This document shows positions 52,517 to 61,963 of a stretch of 64,000 bases of DNA, one piece after another. The position numbers and the translations under genes are program-made. The stretch is from Paenibacillus sp. BIC5C1. GTDB lineage: Bacteria; Bacillota; Bacilli; Paenibacillales; Paenibacillaceae. Positions within the stretch are counted from its first letter, which is position 1; each line of letters starts with the position of its first letter. The notes beneath the pieces are model-generated. The model did no database searches and had not been told where the DNA came from. It worked only from the letters and a program-made list of their open reading frames with translations. The stretch spans positions 2,232,001 through 2,296,000 of the forward strand of contig NZ_CP135922.1 in assembly GCF_032399705.1 (NCBI RefSeq). The letters are read 5' to 3'.

Positions 52517-54607
52517 ATGCCACAATCGTTGAAAAGCAAGCGACATATGAACGGACTGGATGGTTTGCGAGCCATCGCTGTGCTTGCAGTTATAGGGTAT
52601 CATCTGAATTTAGGTTTTATTCCGGGCGGTTTGCTCGGTGTAGGCATTTTCTTTGTTCTATCAGGGTATTTGATTACAGACATTCTTTTGACACAATGGC
52701 AGGAGCATGGCCGGATATCGCTCGGTGATTTCTGGGTGCGAAGAGTAAGGCGCTTGTTACCTGGCATGATCACGATGACAGCGGTGGTGATGATTTGGTT
52801 GCTCTGCACAGATCCAGCTCGACTCGCTGCGTTGCGTGGTGACATTGTCTCGGGAGTATTATACATAAGCAATTGGTGGTATATCTTTCATAACGTTTCC
52901 TATTTCGAAAGTTTCGGCCCTCCATCACCCTTTGGACATTTCTGGTCGCTGGCTGTGGAAGAACAGTTTTACATTGTATGGCCCCTTCTACTGGTCGCAG
53001 CAATCGTCTTGTTCAAAAGAAAGGGATGGCTGGTCGTCTTTATTGTCGTGGCAGCTGAATTGTCTGCTGGTGCAATGGCCATCATGTATAATCCGGATCT
53101 AGACCCGAGCCGTGTTTATTATGGAACAGACACAAGAGCATTTGCTCTACTGGCTGGTGCTGCACTGGCCGTGGTATGGCCGAGTCGCAAACTATCGTCA
53201 TCCCTTGCCCGCATCAATCGCCTTGTCCTGGACGTGTTAGGCTTAGCTGCGCTTGCTTGGTTGATCTACATGATGCTGAATAGCAGTGAGTACGACCCTT
53301 CATTGTATCGAGGAGGAATGGTACTTCAGGCCATAGCGACGACACTGCTCGTAGCTGTATTGGCTCATCCATCATCCTTCCTGGCAAGGCTCATTGGCGC
53401 TAAGCCATTGCGCTGGATTGGTGAAAGGTCCTATGGTTTATATTTGTGGCACTATCCTGTCATTATTCTAACGAGTCCAACGGTAGACACGGGTGGAGCA
53501 CATCCTGTGCGAATGGTTTTGCAGATTGCAGCAACGGTTGCACTGGCCTCCTTGTCACTTAAATATATTGAAAATCCAATACGTCACAACGGATTTCGCG
53601 ATTCCTGGTCCCGGTTATGGGGAAGAGGGCGCAATACAACAGGTATTCGCAACGTATGGTGGAAGCGCGCTGGATTGCTGATGAGCATTCTGTTAATGTG
53701 CTTTACAGTGTCACAGATGATGATTACTTCAGCAGCGAATTCTGATTCCCATTCGGTATCGATGTCGGCTACGCTGAATGGAGATCATTCCGTAACGGAG
53801 GAAAAAGGGCAGGATGTTCTTCCAGCAACAGTGAGCACTTCTGGGGCGGACAACCAACCTGCGCCACAGAAAAACGACAAACCAGCAGCGAACGAAAATC
53901 CACCAGGTAATGGAGAACAGCAAACGACGAAGCCAGATAAGGCTCCCCAATCTGAGGAGCCAAACTCAGGTGAGCAGAAAGGATCAACCCCCGGCGACTC
54001 GAACCACGCTGTTGGTAAACCCAAAGGCAGCAACGAAAATCCGGGAAATCCAGAAGACGACGGTAACGGACAACCGGAGGATCCGGATAATACGTCAGAT
54101 TCCTCCAAAGAGGAAGTGGAAACAGCCCCTCCAGCCAAAGACGGAAAAATTCATTATACGATCATTGGAGATTCGGTTATTTTGGACGCCAAGCCTTATC
54201 TTGAACAAACCATATCGGGCGTGCACGTGGACGGTCATATCGGCCGTCAGATGTGGGAGGCTGCCGATGTATTGGATGGCCTGAAGAGAAATAATCAAAT
54301 GGGCAGTCAGGTCGTACTGGAGCTTGGAACAAACGGTTCCTTCAATTCCAAAAGTCTGAATTCTGTACTGGATTATTTGAAAGATGAAGAACATGTTTAT
54401 CTGGTTACCGTGCGAGTCCCTCGCCCATGGGAACGAACCGTGAATAAAGCACTGAACGAAGCGGCTTCCGATTATAGCAATGTATCTCTCATTGACTGGC
54501 ACACTGCGAGTGAGGGGCATGACGAATATTTCGAAAAAGATGGCGTACATCTGACGAAGGAAGGTTCGGCAGCATTTGCAGCACTTGTGAAAGACAACAT
54601 GAAATAA
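52517..54607 (+). CDS. OatA-like O-acetyltransferase with extracellular SGNH domain
   Basis: A 696-residue membrane enzyme likely to O-acetylate peptidoglycan or another surface glycan. The N-terminal acyltransferase-3 domain (about 10-370) has GLRAIAVLAVIGYHLN with the conserved His, FVLSGYLIT, and FWSLAVEEQFYIVWP, within about ten helices. A Pro/Asn/Glu/Lys-rich extracellular linker of about 130 residues (about 415-540) follows, then an SGNH hydrolase-like domain with IGDSV (Ser553), LELGTNG and DGVHL (Asp675, His678). AAGGAGG 7 nt upstream supports ATG 52517; the frame is open to 52406. The acyl group would pass through the membrane domain to the SGNH domain. The unusually long linker could span the wall. 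Confidence 0.92.
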   Translation: MPQSLKSKRHMNGLDGLRAIAVLAVIGYHLNLGFIPGGLLGVGIFFVLSGYLITDILLTQWQEHGRISLGDFWVRRVRRLLPGMITMTAVVMIWLLCTDPARLAALRGDIVSGVLYISNWWYIFHNVSYFESFGPPSPFGHFWSLAVEEQFYIVWPLLLVAAIVLFKRKGWLVVFIVVAAELSAGAMAIMYNPDLDPSRVYYGTDTRAFALLAGAALAVVWPSRKLSSSLARINRLVLDVLGLAALAWLIYMMLNSSEYDPSLYRGGMVLQAIATTLLVAVLAHPSSFLARLIGAKPLRWIGERSYGLYLWHYPVIILTSPTVDTGGAHPVRMVLQIAATVALASLSLKYIENPIRHNGFRDSWSRLWGRGRNTTGIRNVWWKRAGLLMSILLMCFTVSQMMITSAANSDSHSVSMSATLNGDHSVTEEKGQDVLPATVSTSGADNQPAPQKNDKPAANENPPGNGEQQTTKPDKAPQSEEPNSGEQKGSTPGDSNHAVGKPKGSNENPGNPEDDGNGQPEDPDNTSDSSKEEVETAPPAKDGKIHYTIIGDSVILDAKPYLEQTISGVHVDGHIGRQMWEAADVLDGLKRNNQMGSQVVLELGTNGSFNSKSLNSVLDYLKDEEHVYLVTVRVPRPWERTVNKALNEAASDYSNVSLIDWHTASEGHDEYFEKDGVHLTKEGSAAFAALVKDNMK

Positions 54608-54695
54608 ATCAGAACTTATCTATTCATTTATTTATAGTTCATGAATGTTTACGGCCCCAAATTAGAGACATTAAGGTTAACTCCATAAAAGAAGA

Positions 54696-54744
54696 ACAAA
54701 ACAGCCGATGCTTCCCTAACAAGGAGTCATCGGCTGTTTTGTTG
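54696..54744. terminator. Bidirectional terminator
   Basis: A perfect 15-bp stem ACAAAACAGCCGATG (54696-54710) with its complement at 54728-54742, between convergent genes. Confidence 0.92.
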
Positions 54745-54774
54745 ATTAACGCTGTATGTGAATAGCACACATCA

Positions 54775-55881
54775 TTATTGATAGGATTCGTATCGCTGCT
54801 GGAACGAAGACTCCATCTCCAGTTGCTTAGCCAACTGCTGCTTCACTTTTTCTCCACGTCTGGCTTGCAGCTCTTGCAGCTGTTCTGTAGAGCTGAATTG
54901 ATCGGCGGCCATATCAATGAGCAGCTCTGCGAGCACGTCCGCATCTTCCAATGCTGCATTCAATCCAAAAGCGCCCGTTGGAGTCATCGTGTGAGCGGCA
55001 TCCCCAAGCAAGACTATGTTGTCCTTCGCCCACGAATCGGCAAAACTGCTCTCTACGGATAACAAAACAAAATCACTCCAGGTTTGGATATGTTCAGCTA
55101 CCGAATCAGCGAGACAGGGAAAGGCCGCCACGAGTTTCTGTACAAAGGGAGCAAAAGGCTGTTCACGCAGCTTAGAGAAGGACCCTTGAGGAATGTTCCA
55201 TCCGATCTGTACGTATCCTCCGAATTGTGAGAATAACGCCAACTGCTGCCCATCCATACTGGCCATCCGAACAGCAGGTTCCCAGCCTGCTGGAGCAGGA
55301 ATGCGAGCCCATAACAGGTCGTATCCATGTTTGCGGATATCCGGGGTCAGACCAGCGTGTCTGCGTACAGCTGAATATCTGCCATCTGCACCAACAATTA
55401 CCGCTGCTTCGATGGAAGCAGGTCGTCCTTCTTGCCGAATGTTGATGCCAACCGTGTGGTCAGCCTTATTTCGTAACAACCCAGTCATAACCGTATTATA
55501 AAGAACTTGGTCGTTTCCCTGGTGCTGTGATTGTGACACGATGACTTCCAGCAGATGATCCTGCGGCACGTGAATGCCTACATGGTATTCTTGCTCTCCA
55601 GGGAAAATGGTGTGGATGATCTGACCATTCTCCCAATATTGAATTTGCTCCAGGGGCAGCACGCCACGCTGGGTGACAGCAGCGTATAACCCATGCTTGT
55701 TCAATACATGTTCACCATCTGCATTGAGCACTTCGCCACGAAACGACTTAAGCAGGTGCGGCTGGCGCTCGATCAGAATGGTGGATATTCCCTGCCGTCT
55801 CAGCAGGAATGAGAGTAGAGCCCCTCCAGGGCCAGCTCCCACAATACAAACGTCAGTTTTTAAATGCGTATTTTGATTCAT
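54775..55881 (-). CDS. FAD-dependent monooxygenase, PHBH-like
   Basis: A 368-residue flavoprotein of the para-hydroxybenzoate hydroxylase/UbiH group. The dinucleotide motif VGAGPGGALL near the N-terminus, the DG motif VGADGRYSAVR (about 163-173), and the GD motif LLGDAAHTMTPTGAFGLN (about 287-304) are all present. It uses NAD(P)H and oxygen to hydroxylate an aromatic or similar substrate, which cannot be predicted here. The C-terminus is a charged helix. The gene stands alone. Confidence 0.9.
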   Translation of the reverse strand: MNQNTHLKTDVCIVGAGPGGALLSFLLRRQGISTILIERQPHLLKSFRGEVLNADGEHVLNKHGLYAAVTQRGVLPLEQIQYWENGQIIHTIFPGEQEYHVGIHVPQDHLLEVIVSQSQHQGNDQVLYNTVMTGLLRNKADHTVGINIRQEGRPASIEAAVIVGADGRYSAVRRHAGLTPDIRKHGYDLLWARIPAPAGWEPAVRMASMDGQQLALFSQFGGYVQIGWNIPQGSFSKLREQPFAPFVQKLVAAFPCLADSVAEHIQTWSDFVLLSVESSFADSWAKDNIVLLGDAAHTMTPTGAFGLNAALEDADVLAELLIDMAADQFSSTEQLQELQARRGEKVKQQLAKQLEMESSFQQRYESYQ

Positions 55882-56054
55882 GTGTAAAATTCCCTTGCAA
55901 TATAATGGATGAAAATCGTATTACTTTATAATAACAGATTTATAAAAATCATTAAGTAACTAAAAGTAACTTTAAAGATATAGGTTATTATAAACAAATT
56001 CATTCCAATATTGCAATAGAATCATTCTATTTCTATGCAGTAAGGGGGATTCAA

Positions 56055-56090
56055 GCCTGCGGTATTGCTTTTCAGCTTATGAGCGCAGGC
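56055..56090. repeat. Inverted repeat downstream of the flavodoxin-like gene
   Basis: GCCTGCG (56055-56061) and CGCAGGC (56084-56090) with a 22-nt loop. It lies where a terminator of the minus-strand gene at 56134-56658 would be expected, but no T run follows on that strand. The remaining 250-nt gap (55882-56133) is AT-rich and shows no gene. Confidence 0.45.
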
Positions 56091-56133
56091 CTGATAAGGA
56101 CAGCAAATTCTTTTATAGGAAATACTCTGATTA

Positions 56134-56658
56134 CTATGTGATCAATCGGTTGGTTATGCGAGCCACACGTTCTCCCAGAGCTTTACCCAGTGCTATGCCT
56201 TGTTCGCTGAGCAGATCATCACTGTCCACCGGGCAAGTCACCCCAACACCGTAATAGGAGCCATATAATGCATTATCTGCAAAGTTCCCAGGTAGCCCGG
56301 TAATAATCATGCCCTGATGAAGCATCGGTGTCAGCAAATGAATCAACGTTGATTCCAGTCCACCATGTTCGGTGGCGATGGTACAGAACACTGCGCCGAC
56401 TTTGTCTACAAGTTTGCCCTCTGCCCAGAGGTAGCCCAACTTGTCGATCCATTTTTTCAAACCCGAACTGATGGAGCCAAAATGCCCGGGGCATCCCCAG
56501 ATAATGGCGTCCATTTCCACCAGCTTGTAGATGTCGGCTTCTTCAGTGGAATGCAAATGAACGGTTGCACCATGTACACTGGCTGCGCCAGCAGCAATCG
56601 ATTCGGCAAGCGCTCGTGTATGCCCGCCTTCACTATCGAAAACAATATAAATGTTCAT
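56134..56658 (-). CDS. Flavodoxin-like NAD(P)H:quinone oxidoreductase (WrbA-type)
   Basis: A 174-residue FMN protein. The N-terminal phosphate-binding loop [15 protein letters not shown], the segment [21 protein letters not shown], and [12 protein letters not shown] match the WrbA-like flavodoxin fold. It probably reduces quinones by two electrons and protects against redox cycling. It is divergent from a MarR regulator gene across a 189-nt gap, the common layout for a MarR-controlled quinone or stress response. Confidence 0.88.
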   Translation of the reverse strand: MNIYIVFDSEGGHTRALAESIAAGAASVHGATVHLHSTEEADIYKLVEMDAIIWGCPGHFGSISSGLKKWIDKLGYLWAEGKLVDKVGAVFCTIATEHGGLESTLIHLLTPMLHQGMIITGLPGNFADNALYGSYYGVGVTCPVDSDDLLSEQGIALGKALGERVARITNRLIT

Positions 56659-56847
56659 TGCTTGATTCCTCCTTGTGTGGTTATCTGTTCATGCTATAAG
56701 GTAGCTTGTCACATGAAACCGCAAAATAAGCATGAACTTTACAGACAAGTAAAGGGTTTTGGGAAACAAGCGCATTTTTCACAAACAAAATAGTACAAAT
56801 ATGTTACAATATAAGGTAGGTTATGATCAAAGGTAGGAGGAACGTTT

Positions 56848-57330
56848 ATGAGCCCGGATACGGAGCGAAACTCTCAATTGGCAAATGTGGATCAATTGTT
56901 GGAGGCCTTCTTCAGATATAAGAATAAAGTATTGGATCAGCAGCAAAAGAATGAAACAAACTGCAAATTGAATCCGACGAAAAGTCATATATTGGGCATG
57001 ATTTTACGTGAAGAACGCTGTATGGCTGTGGATGTGGCCAGACAACTTAGTTTATCTTCGGGAGCAACTACGATTGTGCTGAACCAACTGGAGAGCGAAG
57101 GTCTAATCCAGCGGGTGCGCAGTGAAGAGGACAGAAGAATTGTATGGTTGTCCTTAACGGAAGAAGGGCAGCAGCTTGCAAAAACGTTGATTAATAATCG
57201 CGGTCGGATGACGTGGGAACTTTTGCAGGCGCTTACGGAAGAGGAACAACTGCAGATGTTTGGCATGCTGAAGAAGATTGAGTTAAAACTGTTAGAGAAA
57301 ATGAAAACGTTGGAACAAACGCATCGCTAA
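56848..57330 (+). CDS. MarR-family transcription regulator
   Basis: A 160-residue winged-helix regulator. The DNA-binding part reads MAVDVARQLSLSSGATTIVLNQLESEGLI, followed by the wing RVRSEEDRRIVWLSLTEEGQ, a classical MarR signature. Long helices at both ends form the dimer interface. GTAGGAGG precedes ATG 56848. It likely represses itself and the divergent flavodoxin-like gene in response to a phenolic or oxidant ligand. Confidence 0.93.
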   Translation: MSPDTERNSQLANVDQLLEAFFRYKNKVLDQQQKNETNCKLNPTKSHILGMILREERCMAVDVARQLSLSSGATTIVLNQLESEGLIQRVRSEEDRRIVWLSLTEEGQQLAKTLINNRGRMTWELLQALTEEEQLQMFGMLKKIELKLLEKMKTLEQTHR

Positions 57331-57342
57331 ATATTTGGTGTG

Positions 57343-57412
57343 TAAAACGCCAGTCTTTAAGAATTTGAGCCCGCTTTGGGACTTGAATCTTGAAGGCTGG
57401 CGTTTTAATTTT
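57343..57412. terminator. Long bidirectional terminator hairpin
   Basis: AAAACGCCAG (57344-57353) pairs with CTGGCGTTTT (57397-57406); further TCTTTAAGA/TCTTGAAGG and CCC/GGG pairs extend it toward a small loop. It is followed by AATTTTT on the plus strand. Confidence 0.88.
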
Positions 57413-57417
57413 TCCAA

Positions 57418-57717
57418 TCAGAGATGGAAGCGTTGAATGTGATCGGTCAGACCTTCCTGGATCAGAATTTCCTTCTGTTTTTTACCGAGTAGGTCAAAAT
57501 GGGGAAAAGGCTGACGCCGATGGATGTAACGTGGGTCGAGTCCATGTTCTCTACACCAGTCCTCAAGCCGTTTCAGATCTGCACAGCCCACTTTGGTCAC
57601 ACTGGTAATGCCCGGAAAACGGTTGTCGATCCAGAAATGAGTAAGATAGGCAAGGTCGCCACGAGATACACGTTCTTTCCACTCGGCCAGTTCCTGTCGT
57701 TTAATTCCAAATGCCAT
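57418..57717 (-). CDS. yneQ: YneQ family protein
   Basis: A 99-residue cytoplasmic protein beginning MAFGIKRQELAEWK and containing LTHFWIDNRFPGI, SVTKVGC and PHFDLLGKKQKEIL, all typical of Bacillus YneQ, whose function is unknown. The frame opens 17 codons earlier, but the family start and a GGTG ahead of it favour the ATG at 57717. It stands alone between a terminator and the antiporter gene. Confidence 0.82.
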   Translation of the reverse strand: MAFGIKRQELAEWKERVSRGDLAYLTHFWIDNRFPGITSVTKVGCADLKRLEDWCREHGLDPRYIHRRQPFPHFDLLGKKQKEILIQEGLTDHIQRFHL

Positions 57718-57932
57718 AGACACCAAGTTCCTTTCCAAACGGGTATTGTCCTGAGCATATTGTAACATCTTATAAACAGAACCAATCAGAAATCTGCAAT
57801 CGGACTGTTGTCCATTCGCTTTAGACGGGTACTGAATATGACAACATTTTTATAATGAACTTTGGTTTATGTTAAAATAAGGCTATACAAAATGGTTTTC
57901 ACCACTTCATTTTTCGGAAAGGGATTGTCATC

Positions 57933-59957
57933 ATGGAACTATTTATCGCCGTGCTTGTTTTGCTGGTACTGATCGGTTTATCGAATATTTTGAACCGGTT
58001 TGTACCCTTTATCCCCGTTCCGTTGATTCAGATTGTTCTCGGTGTAGCCATTGCATTATTACCTGCGGGTGTACATCTGCCACTGAATCCGGAATTATTT
58101 TTCGTGCTCTTTATCGCTCCGTTGTTGTACAACGACGGTAAGCGAACACCGAGGCACGAGCTGTGGAATTTAAGAGCGCCCATCCTTTTGTTAGCTCTGG
58201 GCCTTGTATTTGTCACGGTTGTTGTGGCTGGATACGCTATTCATTGGCTCATTCCAACTATCCCGCTTCCTGCGGCTTTTGCACTTGCGGCAATTTTGTC
58301 CCCCACAGATGCTGTGGCTGTAGGTGCCATGGCAGGACGGGTGCATTTACCCAAGAGCATACATAGGCTTCTTGAGGGAGAAGCATTGATGAATGATGCA
58401 TCCGGTCTGGTTGCATTCAAGTTTGCGATTGCCGCAACGGTTACAGGGGTATTTTCCCTTGCCCAGGCGTCGTTTAGTTTTATACTTATCGCCATTGGCG
58501 GGTTGTTGATCGGTGCCTTGTTATCGTTCCTGTTGATCCGATTGGGTGTCTGGATTCGCCGTTTGGGTATGGAAGATGTCACCATTCATATGTTATTGCA
58601 AATTTTAACTCCCTTCGTCATTTATCTAGTAAGTGAAGAGGTAGGTGTTTCCGGCATTCTTGCGGTCGTCGCCGGCGGCATCATTCATGCTATTGAGCGT
58701 GACCGGACCGAGTCTGTGCAACTGAAGATGCAGGTGGTATCTGCCAGTACCTGGTCTGTCATTTTATTTATTTTGAACGGATTAGTCTTTGTCATTCTGG
58801 GGGTACAGATCCCGGATGTGCTGAGTACTATCTTCGAGAATGTCTCGTTTGATAACCTTCAAGTGCTTGGCTATGTGGGCCTCATTTCAGTGCTATTGTT
58901 GGTGCTTCGTTTTGTCTGGATCTATCTGTTCTGGAAAGGGAATGAAAATTCAGGTGAGGAATTGTCGAGCGGTAAGCCCCGGCTGAAAGAAATTACGATT
59001 ATTACTCTTTCGGGTGTGAGAGGGGCTGTAACACTGGCAGGGGCATTCTCCATTCCTTATGTTCTTCAGGACGGGTCTCCTTTTCCTGAAAGGGATCTGA
59101 TTATATTCTTGGCGGCAGGTGTGATTCTGTTCACTCTGATTGCTGCAAGTGTGTTCCTTCCTATTCTTGCGAAGAACGAAGAAAAAGCGGAGGAGGGCAC
59201 ACCGCAAACGACGGAACGAAAAGCACAGGGCATTATGCTGAATGCTGCCATTCGTGCAGTGAAGTCGGAAATGAATGATGAGAACAAAGCTGCTGCACTT
59301 GCGGTTGTTTCCGATCTGTCGAAATACATCAGGCAGGCGGCCGGCGAGCTTACTGCCGGTAAGCGCAAGGATATTTTGAAACAGGAAACAGCAATTAATC
59401 TCATCGGTACACGAGCTGAACGCAAGGAAATTGAGAATATGATGGATGAAAATGTAATTGCTTCGGAAGCCGCCTTTAAATGTAACAGCTGGCTGGATCG
59501 TAAGGAAATGATGCTTGCGAATCGTACAAATACCCAGATGATGTTCTCGCTCAGTGAAATCGGACGAGTGTTTGGACATGTGTTTACAAATCGTTCTAAG
59601 AAGCCGGATCAGCCATTTATGCTTGAAAATGCGGATCTGTTCCGTCAAGTGAAGATGCGTACCTCTGAAGCAGCGATTAAGGCGATTCGTGCTCATATGA
59701 ACGATAGTAACCGGATTGTCGCTTTGTCGGTTATCTCCAGATATGAACGGGTTATTGCCAAATTGCGGACCTGGAATCAGGGCAAAACCGAAGACCCATT
59801 TGATCAGGAAAAGCTGGAGTTGCAAATGGTGGCGATTCAGGAACAGCGAAATACCATACAGCAGTTATACGAAAATGGTGAAATCAACCGTGATGTGGCT
59901 GCTAAACTTCGTCGATTCATCAATGATGTGGAAGCTACTGCGTTGAAAAACACTTAA
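57933..59957 (+). CDS. CPA1-type Na+/H+ antiporter with a cytoplasmic C-terminal domain
   Basis: A 674-residue antiporter. About twelve predicted helices cover residues 1-415. The ion-binding region shows SPTDAVAVGAM and, further on, EALMNDASGLVAFKFA with the conserved Asn-Asp pair; GVRGAVTLAGAFSIP is also diagnostic. The remaining about 260 residues form a soluble helical tail, as in NhaP/NhaK-type regulators of ion and pH balance. AAAGGGATTGTCATC precedes ATG 57933. The next gene begins 82 nt on and may have its own promoter. Confidence 0.92.
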   Translation: MELFIAVLVLLVLIGLSNILNRFVPFIPVPLIQIVLGVAIALLPAGVHLPLNPELFFVLFIAPLLYNDGKRTPRHELWNLRAPILLLALGLVFVTVVVAGYAIHWLIPTIPLPAAFALAAILSPTDAVAVGAMAGRVHLPKSIHRLLEGEALMNDASGLVAFKFAIAATVTGVFSLAQASFSFILIAIGGLLIGALLSFLLIRLGVWIRRLGMEDVTIHMLLQILTPFVIYLVSEEVGVSGILAVVAGGIIHAIERDRTESVQLKMQVVSASTWSVILFILNGLVFVILGVQIPDVLSTIFENVSFDNLQVLGYVGLISVLLLVLRFVWIYLFWKGNENSGEELSSGKPRLKEITIITLSGVRGAVTLAGAFSIPYVLQDGSPFPERDLIIFLAAGVILFTLIAASVFLPILAKNEEKAEEGTPQTTERKAQGIMLNAAIRAVKSEMNDENKAAALAVVSDLSKYIRQAAGELTAGKRKDILKQETAINLIGTRAERKEIENMMDENVIASEAAFKCNSWLDRKEMMLANRTNTQMMFSLSEIGRVFGHVFTNRSKKPDQPFMLENADLFRQVKMRTSEAAIKAIRAHMNDSNRIVALSVISRYERVIAKLRTWNQGKTEDPFDQEKLELQMVAIQEQRNTIQQLYENGEINRDVAAKLRRFINDVEATALKNT

Positions 59958-60039
59958 TCCGATAAACCCGATATTTTAAATATGCTTAAGCCTCTGATAT
60001 AATATAATTTGAGTTACCAACGTGCAGAAAAGGAGATGG

Positions 60040-60984
60040 ATGAGAATGGCAGAACAACGTACTCGTTTGGGTAAAACTGATCTGATTGTTAACCCGATTG
60101 GATTGGGGGCAAATGCAGTAGGAGGGCATAACATCTATCCGAATATGCTAAATGATGAGACAGGCAAAGAGGTCGTTCGTACGGCTTTGAAACAGGGCAT
60201 TAACTTTTTGGATACTGCTTTCATCTATGGACCTGAGCATTCAGAACGGTTAATTGGTGAAGTGCTGAAAGAGACGGGTCAGCGCCAAGATACGATCATA
60301 GCTACGAAAGCAGCACATAAATTTGTGGATGGCAAGGTAGTTTTTGATAACTCGCCTGCTTTTCTCATAACCTCTGTAGATGAGGCTTTGCAACGCCTTC
60401 AGACCGATTATATCGACTTGTTCTATATTCATTTCCCGGACGAACATACACCTAAGGATGAAGCTGTAGGTGCGCTGAAACGTTTGAAGGACGAAGGTAA
60501 AATTCGTGCCATCGGAGTTTCCAACTTCTCCATTGATCAGCTGCGTGAGGCGAATCGGGATGGAGATGTGGATGTACTGCAGTCTGAGTATAATTTGTTC
60601 AAAAGAGAAGCGGAGAAGGAATTACTGCCATATACGGCAGAGCATAATATTTCTTTTGTACCTTACTTCCCTCTGGCAGCAGGTTTGTTGGGAGGCAAAT
60701 ATAATCGTGATACAACCTTCCAGGATGGCCGGGCCAAGAACCCGTTATTCACCGGGGAAGCCTTTATTCAGAATCTGGACAAGGTGGAACAACTACGCAG
60801 CATTGCACAGTCCAAGGATGCTGAGGTCGCACATCTCGTTCTGGCTTGGTACCTGACTCAGCCGTCCATTGATGCGCTCATTCCTGGTGCCAAGAAACCG
60901 GAGCAGGTCATCAACAATCTGAAAACACTGGATGTTGAACTTACAGCTGAGGAAATTGCAGTCATTGATCAAATATTTCGTTAA
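60040..60984 (+). CDS. iolS: Aldo-keto reductase, IolS-like
   Basis: A 314-residue NADP(H)-dependent aldo-keto reductase barrel very close to B. subtilis IolS by eye ([66 protein letters not shown]). Catalytic tetrad candidates are visible: Asp in LDTAF, Tyr in FIYGPE, Lys in ATKAAH and His in FYIHFP. In B. subtilis the gene lies next to the inositol operon; no inositol genes are here. AAAGGAG at 60028-60034 serves ATG 60040 or 60046; I take 60040. Confidence 0.9.
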   Translation: MRMAEQRTRLGKTDLIVNPIGLGANAVGGHNIYPNMLNDETGKEVVRTALKQGINFLDTAFIYGPEHSERLIGEVLKETGQRQDTIIATKAAHKFVDGKVVFDNSPAFLITSVDEALQRLQTDYIDLFYIHFPDEHTPKDEAVGALKRLKDEGKIRAIGVSNFSIDQLREANRDGDVDVLQSEYNLFKREAEKELLPYTAEHNISFVPYFPLAAGLLGGKYNRDTTFQDGRAKNPLFTGEAFIQNLDKVEQLRSIAQSKDAEVAHLVLAWYLTQPSIDALIPGAKKPEQVINNLKTLDVELTAEEIAVIDQIFR

Positions 60985-61051
60985 TTAGTTCTAATGAATC
61001 GGGAAATGCTAACAGGGAGTTTACGTTTGAAGATAAAGAGAGGACATAAAC

Positions 61052-61828
61052 ATGAACCTGAAGGCAGCCCGATACATCGGATTGTGTACGCTGGTTTTTT
61101 TGCTTGGTAGCAGTTCTGCCTACGCCAAACCTGTACAGAAGAATCGACAGTATTATGAGGAACGGGGAGAGATTGTGTGGGAGGTTCCCACACATGATAA
61201 ACTCATCGCACTGACCTTTGATGATGGACCTGATCCGGTCCAGACACCGCAGATTTTGGCTTTGCTCGAGCAATATCAGGCCAAAGGCACTTTTTTTGTG
61301 CTTGGCAAATGGGCGGAAAAGTTTCCTGATCTGATTAAACGGGAGCAGCGGGAAGGACATGAAATCGCCAATCATACGTATGCACATACGTACGCGGTCA
61401 GGTCAACAAGGGCGGATAAGTACAGCCATGAAATGAACATAGCGGAGAAATCCATTGTTGGAGCAGGGGCGCATCGTCCCACGTTGTTTAGACCCCCGGG
61501 AGGCTATTACAATGACATGGTCATTCAGGTCGCCAAGCAGCAAGGCTATACGATTGTGCTATGGTCCTGGCATCAGGACACACGTGATTGGGCTTCACCA
61601 GGCGTATCAGCCATTGTGAACAAAGTGCTGAAGAACGCACGTAACGGGGATATTGTTCTGTTTCATGACAAGGTGGAGGGCAAGTCCCAAACGGTTGCCG
61701 CGTTAAAAACGATTCTGCCTAAATTGCAGGAGCAAGGTTATCGCTTTGTAACCGTATCGGAATTGCTTGCCGTTAAGGCGAGAGAGGCTGCCAAGGATGA
61801 CAATTCATCCTTACCTCAGCATCCATAG
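61052..61828 (+). CDS. Secreted polysaccharide deacetylase, CE4 family
   Basis: A 258-residue enzyme with a signal peptide (cut near AYAK, about residue 26) and a NodB-type domain. Motif 1 is TFDDGPDP (Asp57 catalytic base, Asp58 metal), motif 2 NHTYAHT (His108, His112), motif 3 RPPGG (147-151), and a late LFHD. It removes acetyl groups from a surface glycan such as peptidoglycan or chitooligosaccharide. GAGAGGACATAAAC precedes ATG 61052. It lies 67 nt after the aldo-keto reductase gene, so co-transcription is possible. Confidence 0.93.
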   Translation: MNLKAARYIGLCTLVFLLGSSSAYAKPVQKNRQYYEERGEIVWEVPTHDKLIALTFDDGPDPVQTPQILALLEQYQAKGTFFVLGKWAEKFPDLIKREQREGHEIANHTYAHTYAVRSTRADKYSHEMNIAEKSIVGAGAHRPTLFRPPGGYYNDMVIQVAKQQGYTIVLWSWHQDTRDWASPGVSAIVNKVLKNARNGDIVLFHDKVEGKSQTVAALKTILPKLQEQGYRFVTVSELLAVKAREAAKDDNSSLPQHP

Positions 61829-61836
61829 TGCAAGCC

Positions 61837-61879
61837 AAAAACCGCAGGTCTCTGGATTGAAGAGACTTGCGGTTTTTTT
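61837..61879 (+). terminator. Intrinsic terminator after the deacetylase gene
   Basis: AAAAACCGCA and GTCTCT (61837-61853) pair with AGAGAC and TGCGGTTTTT (61861-61877), continuing into a T run. Also placed to end the minus-strand gene at 61964. Confidence 0.88.
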
Positions 61880-61963
61880 ATTGTTTCATTTTATCTGAGC
61901 AAAGCTTGCATATCTGTTCTGTGATATAGGGTTATATAGGGGGATAGGGTTGCCAAGGACATT

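Noticed and set aside
58950..59825. 291-codon minus-strand frame
   Set aside because: Antisense to the antiporter C-terminal domain, with no start signals or domain.
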